Of a stretch of 62,676 nt of DNA, positions 44,816-53,195 are shown in pieces. Source of the DNA: an uncultured Bacilli bacterium (GTDB taxonomy: Bacteria > Bacillota_I > Bacilli_A > RF39 > UBA660). The DNA is taken from assembly GCA_934130485.1 (NCBI GenBank), contig CAKOYE010000001.1, positions 1-62,676 on the forward strand, written 5' to 3'. Under the pieces are notes generated by a model. The model did no database searches and was not told the origin of the DNA. It was given only the letters and a program-made list of their open reading frames with translations. Position 1 is the first letter of the stretch, and each line of letters begins with the position of its first letter. The position numbers were made by a program, and so were the translations under genes.

Positions 44816-45441
44816 TACAAAAATGATATTACTAATTTAATAATATGTGGTGTTATAAAAATTTCTATAGCTGATGTTAATATTACAGAAATTAAACAAA
44901 TTATTAATACTTTCAAATATTTATTCATTATAAATTTAAAATCAAGTGTTTGTTTTTTTATAATTGTTTGGATCATCTTTAATGATAGAGATATAGAATA
45001 CATTGCAAGAAAAATATATACAAAAATATTTATAATCATATGTGGAAATATATAAGCAAGCGCTAATAAACAACCTTTTAATTTATAATTAACTATTATG
45101 CTAGCAACAGAAAACCCCATTATAAATGTTTTTGAAAAAAATATAAATATTGTAATAGGAAGTCCAATTATCGAAATTCCTAATAACCAAATAAGTAAAA
45201 TATAGCCAAAATTGGATATTATAGAATTGATAAAACTTGCATTATAATCTAAACTATTATTTTGAATATTATAAATAAAATTATTTAAAAATTCACTCAC
45301 TAATTTACTATCATCTGAATTTAAGGCAATGTTTAAAATTGTGCCAATAATTACTCCGATTATTCCAATTATACTTAGAAAAATTAACATATTTTTATTA
45401 GTTTTAATATTGCTTTTAATCTTGTCCAATAATTTTTTCAT
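44815..45441 (-). CDS. spoIIM: Stage II sporulation protein M-like membrane protein
   Basis: The 208-aa protein has five or six hydrophobic segments and the SpoIIM pattern: an N-terminal KSNIKTNKNMLIFLSIIGIIG, a central NFGYILLIWLLGIS and FIMGFSVASIIVNYKLKG, and HMIINIFVYIFLA. In Bacillus, SpoIIM works with SpoIID and SpoIIP in septal peptidoglycan dissolution during engulfment. Related proteins also occur in non-spore-formers. Neither partner is in the window. Its terminator lies directly upstream of the mnmA promoter. Confidence 0.85.
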   Translation of the reverse strand: MKKLLDKIKSNIKTNKNMLIFLSIIGIIGVIIGTILNIALNSDDSKLVSEFLNNFIYNIQNNSLDYNASFINSIISNFGYILLIWLLGISIIGLPITIFIFFSKTFIMGFSVASIIVNYKLKGCLLALAYIFPHMIINIFVYIFLAMYSISLSLKMIQTIIKKQTLDFKFIMNKYLKVLIICLISVILTSAIEIFITPHIIKLVISFL

Positions 45442-45528
45442 ATCATCACCTATAAAATAATATTTAAAATTATAATTAATATTCCAAAAAATTAAAATAT
45501 ATAGTATAATTTATGTTGAGGTGTTATC

Positions 45529-45615
45529 ATGAACGAAAAATTTAAAAAAGCTATGGTAATTTTTATGCTAGTTGCTGTTATTGCAATGTTTGTATCATCT
45601 TTAATATTTATTTAA
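45529..45615 (+). CDS. Prli42/DUF4044-like small membrane protein, 28 aa
   Basis: The frame encodes MNEKFKKAMVIFMLVAVIAM then FVSSLIFI: a short basic N-terminus and one membrane helix. This closely resembles Prli42-type stressosome-associated miniproteins of Bacillota (about 30 aa, KKxxxxxMLxAM pattern). GAGGTG precedes the ATG and TATAAT lies at 45505-45510. It is too short for most gene callers. The family call is by eye and tentative; the gene itself looks real because a promoter, ribosome site and terminator surround it. Confidence 0.65.
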   Translation: MNEKFKKAMVIFMLVAVIAMFVSSLIFI

Positions 45616-45649
45616 AAAAATTAAAAACTACTAACAAAGTGATTAAAAA

Positions 45650-45689
45650 AAACTGATATTTTGAGCTTTACTCTCTGTATCAGTTTTTT
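45650..45689 (+). terminator. Terminator after the 28-aa gene
   Basis: AAACTGATA / TATCAGTTT with a 19-base loop is followed by T on the plus strand. Confidence 0.65.
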
Positions 45690-45732
45690 ATTTAACAAAT
45701 ATTAAGATATTAATTTATTCCTACTTATAATC

Positions 45733-46134
45733 TTATTTTAACTTTGAATTAATTAATTTTCTGATTGCTTCAATTTCTTCATACTTATCATCTATTTCAT
45801 TTTTATAATTCTTAGATATTTTATAAATAGTAATTAATGCGCATATATATGATGAAATCGATACAATAATTCCTAGTGTAGAAAATCCTTGTATTATTAA
45901 AAATAATCCAAAAATTAATAAGATTAAAAATGTTATTGATAAAATAATTAATTGTAATTTGTTTTTGTGCTCTTGCTCTAATTCAGTAATTCTTAATTTA
46001 AGATAATCTAATTGTTCATCTTTAGTCAATTGCATTTTTTCCATATTTGCTAACACATTATTATAAACTATTTGACTTTTAGATTCATCTTTACTTCCAA
46101 TGCTTATATTTATACTACCCTTTTCCTTTTTCAT
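45733..46134 (-). CDS. Hypothetical protein with coiled coil and two membrane helices, 133 aa
   Basis: The first half is polar with a probable coiled coil (QLTKDEQLDYLKLRITELEQ region), then two hydrophobic segments (about residues 62-82 and 88-106), then a second charged helix. AAGAGGGA precedes the ATG. The family is not recognised. It stands alone, with about 640 bases of gene-free, AT-rich DNA on its 5' side. That stretch holds inverted repeats at 46402-46435 and 46454-46479 and the first copy of a 23-bp repeat, but no frame I trust. Confidence 0.65.
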   Translation of the reverse strand: MKKEKGSINISIGSKDESKSQIVYNNVLANMEKMQLTKDEQLDYLKLRITELEQEHKNKLQLIILSITFLILLIFGLFLIIQGFSTLGIIVSISSYICALITIYKISKNYKNEIDDKYEEIEAIRKLINSKLK

Positions 46135-46553
46135 ATAATCCCTCTTTCTTGAGGTATTATTATATATTTTTTATGTATAAAAGTCAATGAAAATTACTAT
46201 TTTACAATAGTTACACCAACAAATTAATAAATACTAAAATATTAAAATTTATTATTTATTAATTTTTATTTTAAATTAAATAAAGAATGAAGACTAAGTT
46301 TCAATTTAATAGATTAATTAAATATGATTGTGTTTGCATTATTATATTATATTTATAAAATCAATAATTCATTGGTTACAAGTAATATAAAAACAAAAAA
46401 ATGAATTAACCTACCGTTCAAAATAAGTTAATTCAAAAAAACAAACTAGAAAAGAAAATAATAATATAATATTATTTTCCCTTCTACACTACATTATAAA
46501 TGTTTTAAAATAAAATATCAATGGAAGAAACATAATAAATGAATAAAAATTTT

Positions 46554-46576
46554 TTAATACCATTTAAGATGACATA
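46554..46576. repeat. 23-bp direct repeat, copy 1
   Basis: This is identical to 47100-47122. The two copies bracket about 520 bases that contain the 68-aa gene, its terminator and a short GC-richer stretch. Confidence 0.8.
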
Positions 46577-46777
46577 AATCTAAAACTTTTTATATTTAAA
46601 GATATTTATGATGAAAAAGATAATGTTAGACTTATAATGAAGTACAAAACTGTTAAATATATAAGTATGATAAATAAAAATGAACAAAAATTATTACTTA
46701 AAAGAAATACAAGTTTTAAAATATTGAAAAAATATTATGTGAATGGTAAACTATATCGTAGATATGGAGGAATTATA

Positions 46778-46984
46778 ATGAAATTTAATGGTATTCCAAA
46801 AGGAAAAGAAAAAAATAGATTATATGAACCTGTTGTTATGGAAATGGTGGAACCTCTTACAGGCGTATTAAAAAAAATTGTAGAAGAAGCAGAAGAACAA
46901 TTTGCAAAAGGTGAAATAAATTCAATAGATTATGAAGAATTAAGGAAAAAAGCAAAAGAAATAGAAGATAGCACTCAGAAATAG
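46778..46984 (+). CDS. Small hypothetical protein, 68 aa
   Basis: It starts MKFNGIPKGKEKNRLYEPVV, followed by a charged, Glu/Lys-rich helical region. ATGGAGGAATTATA before the ATG is a strong ribosome site. I rejected the longer frame back to 46637. A perfect terminator overlaps the stop codon. The segment is bracketed by the 23-bp repeats, which hints at a small inserted unit. Function is unknown. Confidence 0.65.
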   Translation: MKFNGIPKGKEKNRLYEPVVMEMVEPLTGVLKKIVEEAEEQFAKGEINSIDYEELRKKAKEIEDSTQK

Positions 46985-46994
46985 AGTGCTTTTT
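46971..46994 (+). terminator. Terminator of the 68-aa gene
   Basis: GCACTC / GAGTGC with a 7-base loop is followed by TTTTT. Confidence 0.8.
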
Positions 46995-47099
46995 ATATGA
47001 TTTAATAGTTTTAGTAGTTGCAATTCCTACAGAGGCACAAGGTTGATTAAATGAAATCGTTTTTTTCGTGTGGTATAACAATAGGTGCTAAAGCTTGTC

Positions 47100-47122
47100 T
47101 TAATACCATTTAAGATGACATA
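47100..47122. repeat. 23-bp direct repeat, copy 2
   Basis: This is identical to 46554-46576. It lies in a gene-free stretch (46985-47299) whose composition (for example CCTACAGAGGCACAAGG near 47030) differs from its neighbours. Confidence 0.8.
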
Positions 47123-47169
47123 GAGAGTTAAAATAAAGCTTTAAGCCTAAATGCTCACATTATGTGTTC

Positions 47170-47191
47170 GACTGTTTAGCAGTCTTTTTTT
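47170..47191 (+). terminator. Plus-strand terminator without a recognisable gene before it
   Basis: GACTG / CAGTC with a 5-base loop is followed by seven T. No plus-strand gene precedes it after the terminator at 46971, so it may end an unannotated small RNA transcribed across about 47000-47170. Confidence 0.65.
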
Positions 47192-47206
47192 ATGTCTTCA
47201 ACTTAA

Positions 47207-47247
47207 TAAAAAAGGCTACTACAAAACCTTTCAAGTCTGTACTAGCC
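47207..47247 (-). terminator. Terminator of the glycosyltransferase-amidase operon
   Basis: On the minus strand GGCTA / TAGCC, with partial pairing of the inner bases, is followed by six T. Confidence 0.65.
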
Positions 47248-47299
47248 CTTAAACAATTTAATTTTATCATTTTACACGACATATTTCAACAAATTTCAC

Positions 47300-47995
47300 T
47301 TAAGAATTATATTTTTTACGTCCTTTAAAAAATATCTTACAAATTTTTATAGAATCCTTTATTGGATTAAATCTTGAATGTTTATTTTTATTTATATAAA
47401 CTGTATTAATAGTAATTTCAATTATGTTAATATGTTTTTTTATGCAATAAATTAATACATTAGTTTCAAAATCAAATTTATTGCCATCTAAATAACATAA
47501 CTCTTTAATTAAACTATTTGGATATATTCTAAGTCCTGTTTGCGTATCTGATATATATTTTTTATAAAATATTTTAAACATTCTTGACGTAATTTTATTT
47601 CCAAGTTTAGATTTTAATGGAACAATCTTTAAATTAAAATTTCTAACACCTAATATTAAACTATTATTATCAAAAAAATTCATTAATTTAAAAGTATCTT
47701 CTATCAGGTGTTGTGAATCATCATCTAAGGTTATAATTCCATCATATTTATCTTTTAAATTTCTTATATAATATCTAAATCCAGTTTTTAATGCTGCACC
47801 TTTTCCTAAATTAATTTGATGAGTTAAAATGGTACAGTACTTTAATTTTTTTAAATCTTCAAATATTTTTTTATCTTTAGATCCATCATCAACAATTAAG
47901 ATTTCTGAAAACCCACTTTTATATAAGTCTTTAACATACTGAATTAATGAGTTTGTGGGATTAAATGATGGAATAAGCGGTATAATTTTTTTCAT
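47300..47995 (-). CDS. Family 2 glycosyltransferase
   Basis: The 231-aa protein has the GT-A fold markers IPLIPSFNPTNSLI, ILIVDDGSKD, the nucleotide-binding NLGKGAALKTGFRY and the DXD-like TLDDDSQH. It is like polyprenyl-phosphate sugar transferases in size and motif, but has no C-terminal membrane helices. It starts 2 bases after the amidase gene ends, so they share a transcript and may both act on the cell envelope. Acceptor and donor are unknown. Confidence 0.88.
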   Translation of the reverse strand: MKKIIPLIPSFNPTNSLIQYVKDLYKSGFSEILIVDDGSKDKKIFEDLKKLKYCTILTHQINLGKGAALKTGFRYYIRNLKDKYDGIITLDDDSQHLIEDTFKLMNFFDNNSLILGVRNFNLKIVPLKSKLGNKITSRMFKIFYKKYISDTQTGLRIYPNSLIKELCYLDGNKFDFETNVLIYCIKKHINIIEITINTVYINKNKHSRFNPIKDSIKICKIFFKGRKKYNS

Positions 47996-47997
47996 AG

Positions 47998-49269
47998 TTA
48001 ATTCCCTTCTAATTCATTTAAAATAGATTGCGCAATAGATTTAGCATATTTATCATTATTATTTTTAATATTAGTAACATCCTTTTTACTTGTTAAATAA
48101 CCAAGTTCTAATAAATAACTTTCCATTCCTACATTTGAATTATAATAATAGTTATAAGCAGTACCATCCCTACCATCTTTATAAGCACCACTCATATATC
48201 CACCTGTTTCACGAATAATAAAATAATATGTAGTTTTTAGGTCTATATCATAAGGTTTATACCCTTGTGTTTTAGCTGTTTCACTAGCTTCACGCAAATC
48301 AATGTCCTGAAGTGTTCTTGTATAAACACCATTTTGAACTTTGAAAGAATTATTAGTTGAAAATTTTGTTCCAGAATTTTTTACAATATTACTAGCTAAA
48401 GAAGACGCAAACGAATAATCGATATTATAAGATGTATATATTTCAAGTCCAGAATCATTGTAATCATTGCTGTTTAAATGAATTGCAAACAAATATTTTG
48501 CCTTACTATCATTTGCTATATTAACTCTTCCATTTTTTCCATAATTTGGCAGCCTTTCTTCTGAACTTAGATCACCTCTAGTTAATTTAACCTTAAGTCC
48601 GTTTTTTTCTAATTCTTCTTTTACTTTAGAACTAATTAAATAAGTAAAATCAGTTTCACAATAAGAATTACCACAAGCACCCTTATCAATGCCACCATGT
48701 CCTGGATCTAACACAATATCATATACTTCTTCGTTATTATCTTTTTTTACATTAAGATTTATAGTATCATTTTTATTTTGAAAATTATATTTTTTTTGAG
48801 TGTTATTTTTTCTAATTGAATAATATTCAGTTTCTTCGTAATTTGTATTATTTTTTAATTTATAATATATAATATCATTTCCATTAATTAATTCTATATA
48901 TAAGTTATAATTTCCTACATCTAAGTTATCAATTAAATAACCATTATTTATTTTATCACCGAGGTAAAAATTAATATTATTATTTTCAAATTCATAATTA
49001 AGTGGTACCTTTGTATCTTCCCCAGAATGAAATAATAAATTAATTTCATCAAAACTTAAATTTTCTTCTATATTACCTTTAATATTTAAATGATTTCCAT
49101 AAATATAAATTTCTGAAATAAATGCCACATTATCTGTTTCAATAATATATTTTTTAGGAAATAAGTTAAATAAAATTTTTATTCCACAAAACGTAATATA
49201 TACAACTATTATAAAAATTATAAATAATAATAGTAATTTTTTTGTTCTTTTTGATTTTTTCCTTTTCAT
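47998..49269 (-). CDS. N-acetylmuramoyl-L-alanine amidase (Amidase_3)
   Basis: This wall hydrolase cuts the amide link between MurNAc and the stem peptide. The 423-aa protein has a basic N-terminus and one membrane helix (about residues 12-32), a roughly 140-residue extracellular region with a beta-rich Ig-like look, and the zinc amidase domain with VLDPGHGGIDKGA, FAIHLNSND, the IDLREASETAKTQG region and a catalytic Glu in YLLELGYLTSKKD. It is probably membrane-anchored and outward-facing. Its neighbour is a glycosyltransferase. Confidence 0.92.
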   Translation of the reverse strand: MKRKKSKRTKKLLLLFIIFIIVVYITFCGIKILFNLFPKKYIIETDNVAFISEIYIYGNHLNIKGNIEENLSFDEINLLFHSGEDTKVPLNYEFENNNINFYLGDKINNGYLIDNLDVGNYNLYIELINGNDIIYYKLKNNTNYEETEYYSIRKNNTQKKYNFQNKNDTINLNVKKDNNEEVYDIVLDPGHGGIDKGACGNSYCETDFTYLISSKVKEELEKNGLKVKLTRGDLSSEERLPNYGKNGRVNIANDSKAKYLFAIHLNSNDYNDSGLEIYTSYNIDYSFASSLASNIVKNSGTKFSTNNSFKVQNGVYTRTLQDIDLREASETAKTQGYKPYDIDLKTTYYFIIRETGGYMSGAYKDGRDGTAYNYYYNSNVGMESYLLELGYLTSKKDVTNIKNNNDKYAKSIAQSILNELEGN

Positions 49270-49293
49270 ATCGTTACCTCAATATCATTATAA

Positions 49294-49323
49294 CAAAAAA
49301 ATTAGTAATCAATATACTAATTT
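49294..49323 (-). terminator. Terminator of the metallophosphoesterase gene
   Basis: AAATTAGTA / TACTAATTT with a 7-base loop is followed by a T-run on the minus strand. Confidence 0.7.
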
Positions 49324-49333
49324 AATAATTTTT

Positions 49334-50215
49334 TTAAGACTTTACATTATCAATTTCTATAATATCCATATCGTTATAATACAAACAATTGAGTTTTTGT
49401 AAAAATTTTGGAGCTGTTGCTGAAAATTTAATAATTCCACCAGTTATAATTAAAACTATTTTTTTATTATTAATAATGAATTCTTTCCTACCTCTTGTAT
49501 TCTTTGGAAAAAATTTTTTTTGTGGACTTACTAAACCAATTGTAGTAGGTAATTTTTTTAAAAAAGGAAATAACAATCCATCATGCATGTGTCCAGATAA
49601 AATTAAATCAACTGAATTTATTATTTTAATTTGTTCTAATGTTTTTTTCTTTATTTTAAGTGGAGAATGACACATCAAAATTGTATATTTATCTTTATTA
49701 ATATTTTTAAATTTACAATTTATTTCTTTAATTAATACTTCTTCACTTTCATGAGATTTAAAATAATCTCTACTTGGCGTATAACCAATAATATTAAAAA
49801 GATCATTCTCATATATTGAGTTATCCAGTAAAATTACTCGATTATTTTTATTTTTTTTAATCATATTATGCCAATATTTAATGGATTCACTAGAGATATT
49901 ACCTGTTTTATATTTTTTTAAATTACAATAATCATGACTACTTATTGTAAGTAATGTAATAGCATATTTAGATAATTCATTTAAAAAGTTTAATAGAAGG
50001 ATTTCATTTTCTTTTTTTTCTAAAACACTAAATTCATCTATAATATCACCACATATGCAAATAAAGTTTGGCTTTTGAATTTTAACATTATTTATAATAT
50101 CATCTAAAATATTAATATTATAATTATTGCATAAATGAATATCCGCAATTAATAATATTTTTTGTTTATTATTAATTTTTTTATTGATTAAGTTATATTT
50201 TTTTACTTTTAACAT
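49334..50215 (-). CDS. Metallophosphoesterase (calcineurin-like)
   Basis: The 293-aa protein has the phosphoesterase motifs LLIADIHLC, CICGDIIDEF, MCHSPL and SGHMHDGLLFP. The usual GNHD is replaced by SSHD; the metal-ligand Asn is therefore missing while the His and Asp remain, so activity is uncertain. It resembles YkuE/YaeI-type enzymes. There is no clear signal peptide. The ATG follows ATAGGTGAT, which contains the TGA of the upstream radical SAM gene, so both lie in one transcript. The longer frame to 50260 is not supported. Confidence 0.85.
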   Translation of the reverse strand: MLKVKKYNLINKKINNKQKILLIADIHLCNNYNINILDDIINNVKIQKPNFICICGDIIDEFSVLEKKENEILLLNFLNELSKYAITLLTISSHDYCNLKKYKTGNISSESIKYWHNMIKKNKNNRVILLDNSIYENDLFNIIGYTPSRDYFKSHESEEVLIKEINCKFKNINKDKYTILMCHSPLKIKKKTLEQIKIINSVDLILSGHMHDGLLFPFLKKLPTTIGLVSPQKKFFPKNTRGRKEFIINNKKIVLIITGGIIKFSATAPKFLQKLNCLYYNDMDIIEIDNVKS

Positions 50216-50219
50216 AAAA

Positions 50220-51026
50220 TCACCTATCCAAAAAATTACAGGTTTTACATAATAATTCACACTTTTTATGATTTTTAAAACCCTCTAACATATTTATATA
50301 TCTTTTAGTATTTTTTATCTCATTTATATCAGATGAAAAAATGTTTCCTAAATTTATGGTTCCTTCTGAATCAAGACAGCATGGTACTATAGTTCCATCA
50401 ACAAGTATACCAATGTGATCACTTAGTGCATAACAAGTACCTTTTTGATAAATATTTTTATTATTTAAATTAGGCCATATAAATTCATGAAAATTATTTA
50501 TAAAAACATTGTCTTTTATTTTTATGAATTTTTTGTTTTCTAAATCTTCTAATGTTATACTTAAATTATATTTTTAATTTATTAAATTTAGTATATTTAT
50601 TGTATCTTTATTTTTTACCCATAATCTAAGCGATATATATGTTTGTTTTGATAAGATATCTATACTCTCAAATATACTATTCATATATTTTTCTAATGTA
50701 ATATTAAACTCATCAAATGAATGAAGTGAAATATTTAATTGTCTAATATTCTTATTGTTTTTGATCTTATTAATTAAATAACCATTTGTGGTAATATTTA
50801 TGAAAAAATCTTTGCTGGCATAATCTATATATTCATTTATTTTAGGATGTAGTAATGGTTCTCCCATAAGATGAAAATATAAATATTTAGTATGCGGTTT
50901 AATTTTATCTAATATTATATGGAATTTTTCTTCGTCTAAAAAAACTTTTGTTCTTTTATTTTTCGCACAAAAATTACAACTTAAATTACAATTATTAGTA
51001 ATTTCTAAATATATTTTCTTATACAT
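50220..51026 (-). pseudogene. Radical SAM/SPASM protein interrupted by an in-frame TAA
   Basis: Codons 1-150 (51026-50577) encode a radical SAM N-terminal half with C13-N-L-S-C17-N-F-C20 (CxxxCxxC cluster motif) and LMGEPLLHP. A TAA at 50574-50576 then stops the frame. The same frame continues for 117 codons to the TGA at 50220, encoding a typical SPASM-like tail: DGTIVPCCLDSEGTINLGNI and CELLCKTCNF. Joined, the length (about 268 aa) is normal. So this is a recent nonsense mutation, readthrough or a sequence error. No peptide substrate gene is evident beside it. Confidence 0.85.
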
Positions 51027-51049
51027 AAATCCTCATTATCTTAATTTTA

Positions 51050-51580
51050 TTAATTAACTTCTGTTATATTTAAAGTTTTAATAAAATTAATTACTTCATC
51101 TGCTTCATTATCTTTTAAATTATTATTTATAACAGCTATATTTTCATTTATGCTAAAAAATGATATATCACTCCAATATTTAGAATTATCATAATAACCA
51201 ACAATTGAATTTTTACCATTATTTAAAATTATATCTTCAGTTTTTCTTCCAGTTCCACAAACACTAAATGGATTATTATAAATATATAGCATTGCATATT
51301 GATTTTCATCATTTTTATATAATTTTAAGGCAAATTTATAAAAATCATCCTTGTTATCATTTTCTATTTCTTCATATTTCCAACCACTTGGAATATTTAA
51401 GTCAATTTTAATATTATCTATTGTTTTAGAATAATTTATATTTTTCTCATTACTCTTTATTATTTCAGCTTTTGTATCTATTTCACCAGTACTATTGTTT
51501 TCTTTCTTTGTTACTTTACATCCTGTAATATTAAGCAATATAGTTATACATATTAAAGTATTTAATAACACTTTTTTCAT
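51050..51580 (-). CDS. Hypothetical lipoprotein, 176 aa
   Basis: A signal peptide with lipobox LNITGC (Cys near residue 21) predicts attachment to the outer face of the membrane. The mature part has a PSGWKYEEIENDNKD segment recalling small PsbP- or DUF-type lipoproteins, with no recognised family. I chose the second ATG (MKKVLLNT), 8 bases after GGGG. It lies 23 bases before the radical SAM gene on the same strand. Confidence 0.75.
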   Translation of the reverse strand: MKKVLLNTLICITILLNITGCKVTKKENNSTGEIDTKAEIIKSNEKNINYSKTIDNIKIDLNIPSGWKYEEIENDNKDDFYKFALKLYKNDENQYAMLYIYNNPFSVCGTGRKTEDIILNNGKNSIVGYYDNSKYWSDISFFSINENIAVINNNLKDNEADEVINFIKTLNITEVN

Positions 51581-51680
51581 ATTCATTTCCCCATTCTAAT
51601 AAATTTTTACTCAAACATATTATACATACATTATACTACTTTTATAAATTTTACAAAACAGTTATCTATAATATATCATA

Positions 51681-51703
51681 AAAGAGTGAATAAATCACTC
51701 TTT
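51681..51703 (-). terminator. Terminator of spoIVB
   Basis: AAAGAGTGA / TCACTCTTT with a 5-base loop overlaps the spoIVB stop codon. T-rich sequence follows on the minus strand. Confidence 0.7.
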
Positions 51704-52697
51704 AATTTTCAGCTTCTTCTAACATATTTGTAATAAATATACCATATCCTTTAGTTGGATCATCTACTACTACGTGAGTTACTGCACCAATTATATAATC
51801 ACCTTGAATAATTGGAGAACCACTCATTCCTTGAATAATTCCACCTGTTTTTTCTAATAATTCTTTATCAGTTATTTCAAACATAAGGTTTTTTGTTTTT
51901 TGATCATCGTTTGAAATTCTTAAAATATTTATAGAATATTCTTTGATATTAGAATCATTTAAAACGGTTAATATTTTTGCTTCTCCTTTTTTAATATCAT
52001 TTACTTTTGCAACTTTATAAAGTTTTTTATCAGGTATAGTACTTAGATAATTTCCGAAAATACCTTGCTTTGTATTTTCAAATATATCACCATTTACTTT
52101 ATCGGTATAAAATCTAGCATTTTTTTCACCTGGATTACCATTTTCTGATTTTTGAATACTTGTTACATCAGTTTCAAATATCTTGCCGTCTTTAACTTCT
52201 AATATTTGTCCACTATTTTTTTCGATTATTTCATGTCCTAGAGCTCCAAAAAGTTTAGTTTCAGGGTCAATAAAACTTAATGTTCCAACACCTGTTATAC
52301 TATCTTTTACATAAAGACCAGTTTTTATTACGTTGTTATCATCTTTATATAAAGTTAATTTGGTTTTTTTTAGGCTTTTACCTCGAATATATCCAACTTC
52401 AATAGTATCATATTCATTATAATTGTTAATCTTTTCAACCATTTCCTGAATATTATTTACATCCTCATTTTCAATTGAAACTAATCTATCGCCAATTTGT
52501 AATTTTGCAACAGCTGATGGATCATTATTACCAATTTTATATGTTCCAACAATAATAACACCTTTACTATTAAGTTCAATCCCAATATTTTCTCCACCAG
52601 CTATTATATAATCTGAATAAGCTAAGGCACTACTTGGTATAATAAATAATGAAAGAAGAAAGCAAGTTAATGTTTTTTTGAGTTTTTTAAAAAACAC
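51702..52697 (-). CDS. spoIVB: SpoIVB-like serine peptidase (family S55)
   Basis: The 331-aa protein has an N-terminal signal or anchor helix (residues 8-27), a PDZ domain (about 40-115, with AVAKLQIGDRLVSIENEDV) and the S55 peptidase domain with GALGHEI (catalytic His) and GIIQGMSGSPIIQGDYIIGA (catalytic Ser). In Bacillus, SpoIVB activates the sigma-K checkpoint by cutting SpoIVFA. Here it is shorter than the 426-aa Bacillus form and lacks recN and spo0A as neighbours. It may be a sporulation protein or a reused envelope protease. Confidence 0.9.
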   Translation of the reverse strand: MFFKKLKKTLTCFLLSLFIIPSSALAYSDYIIAGGENIGIELNSKGVIIVGTYKIGNNDPSAVAKLQIGDRLVSIENEDVNNIQEMVEKINNYNEYDTIEVGYIRGKSLKKTKLTLYKDDNNVIKTGLYVKDSITGVGTLSFIDPETKLFGALGHEIIEKNSGQILEVKDGKIFETDVTSIQKSENGNPGEKNARFYTDKVNGDIFENTKQGIFGNYLSTIPDKKLYKVAKVNDIKKGEAKILTVLNDSNIKEYSINILRISNDDQKTKNLMFEITDKELLEKTGGIIQGMSGSPIIQGDYIIGAVTHVVVDDPTKGYGIFITNMLEEAEN

Positions 52698-52784
52698 TTT
52701 AACATCTCCTTTTCATTCAATATAGACCACATTATTATTATGTATAGATTTATTATAGATATGAAAGTAAGTTTCTTCCAAAAA

Positions 52785-53195
52785 TTAATCATCAAAAATA
52801 TTACTATTAATGTCTATAATGTCATTAAAATTAATTTTAATATTATTTTTTAATATTATTAAATTTTTTACTTCATCTACTTTAATCACATAATCATTTA
52901 TACTTTTATAAATTCCTCCATCTTTGATTTTATCTTTAATAAAATATATAAAATTAAATTTTTCTTTGTTAATATAGTTTTTTATGATATTAATTTTTTT
53001 ATTTATAATATAATTTTGTTCTTCGGTTAAAATACATTTATTGCTAGTGATTCTAGATTCTTCTTCTATAGACTCAGTATAACCCGTTAAAGCACGAAAA
53101 GGGGCAAATTGAAAAGCACGATTGAAAATAGACATTTTTTTGTGATTTTTAATACCATTATATTTTATATCAATTATGTCTTCATAATTTTTCAC
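52785..53195 (-). CDS. YolD-like protein
   Basis: The segment MSIFNRAFQFAPFRALTGYT followed by ESIEEESR is the signature of YolD-like proteins, which almost always accompany Y-family polymerases of the UvrX type. The 136-aa protein overlaps the start region of this pair: its ATG sits 4 bases inside the end of the polymerase gene. Function is unknown, presumably in SOS-type translesion synthesis. Confidence 0.88.
   Translation of the reverse strand: MKNYEDIIDIKYNGIKNHKKMSIFNRAFQFAPFRALTGYTESIEEESRITSNKCILTEEQNYIINKKINIIKNYINKEKFNFIYFIKDKIKDGGIYKSINDYVIKVDEVKNLIILKNNIKINFNDIIDINSNIFDD

Noticed and set aside
46454..46479. 26-base inverted repeat in the gene-free stretch as a terminator
   Set aside because: It consists almost only of A and T, has no T-run after it and no gene directly before it.
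46637..46777. N-terminal extension of the 68-aa gene (total 115 aa)
   Set aside because: The extension has no ribosome site, looks non-coding, and the strong GGAGGAATTATA site lies just before the internal ATG.
46857..47081. Minus-strand 74-aa frame opposite the 68-aa gene
   Set aside because: It is antisense to a better supported gene, is Leu-rich as expected from a shadow of Glu/Lys-rich coding, and lacks a ribosome site.
50574..51026. A complete 150-aa radical SAM protein
   Set aside because: The frame continues with a matching SPASM-like half after the stop, so I treat the 150 codons as half of a broken gene.
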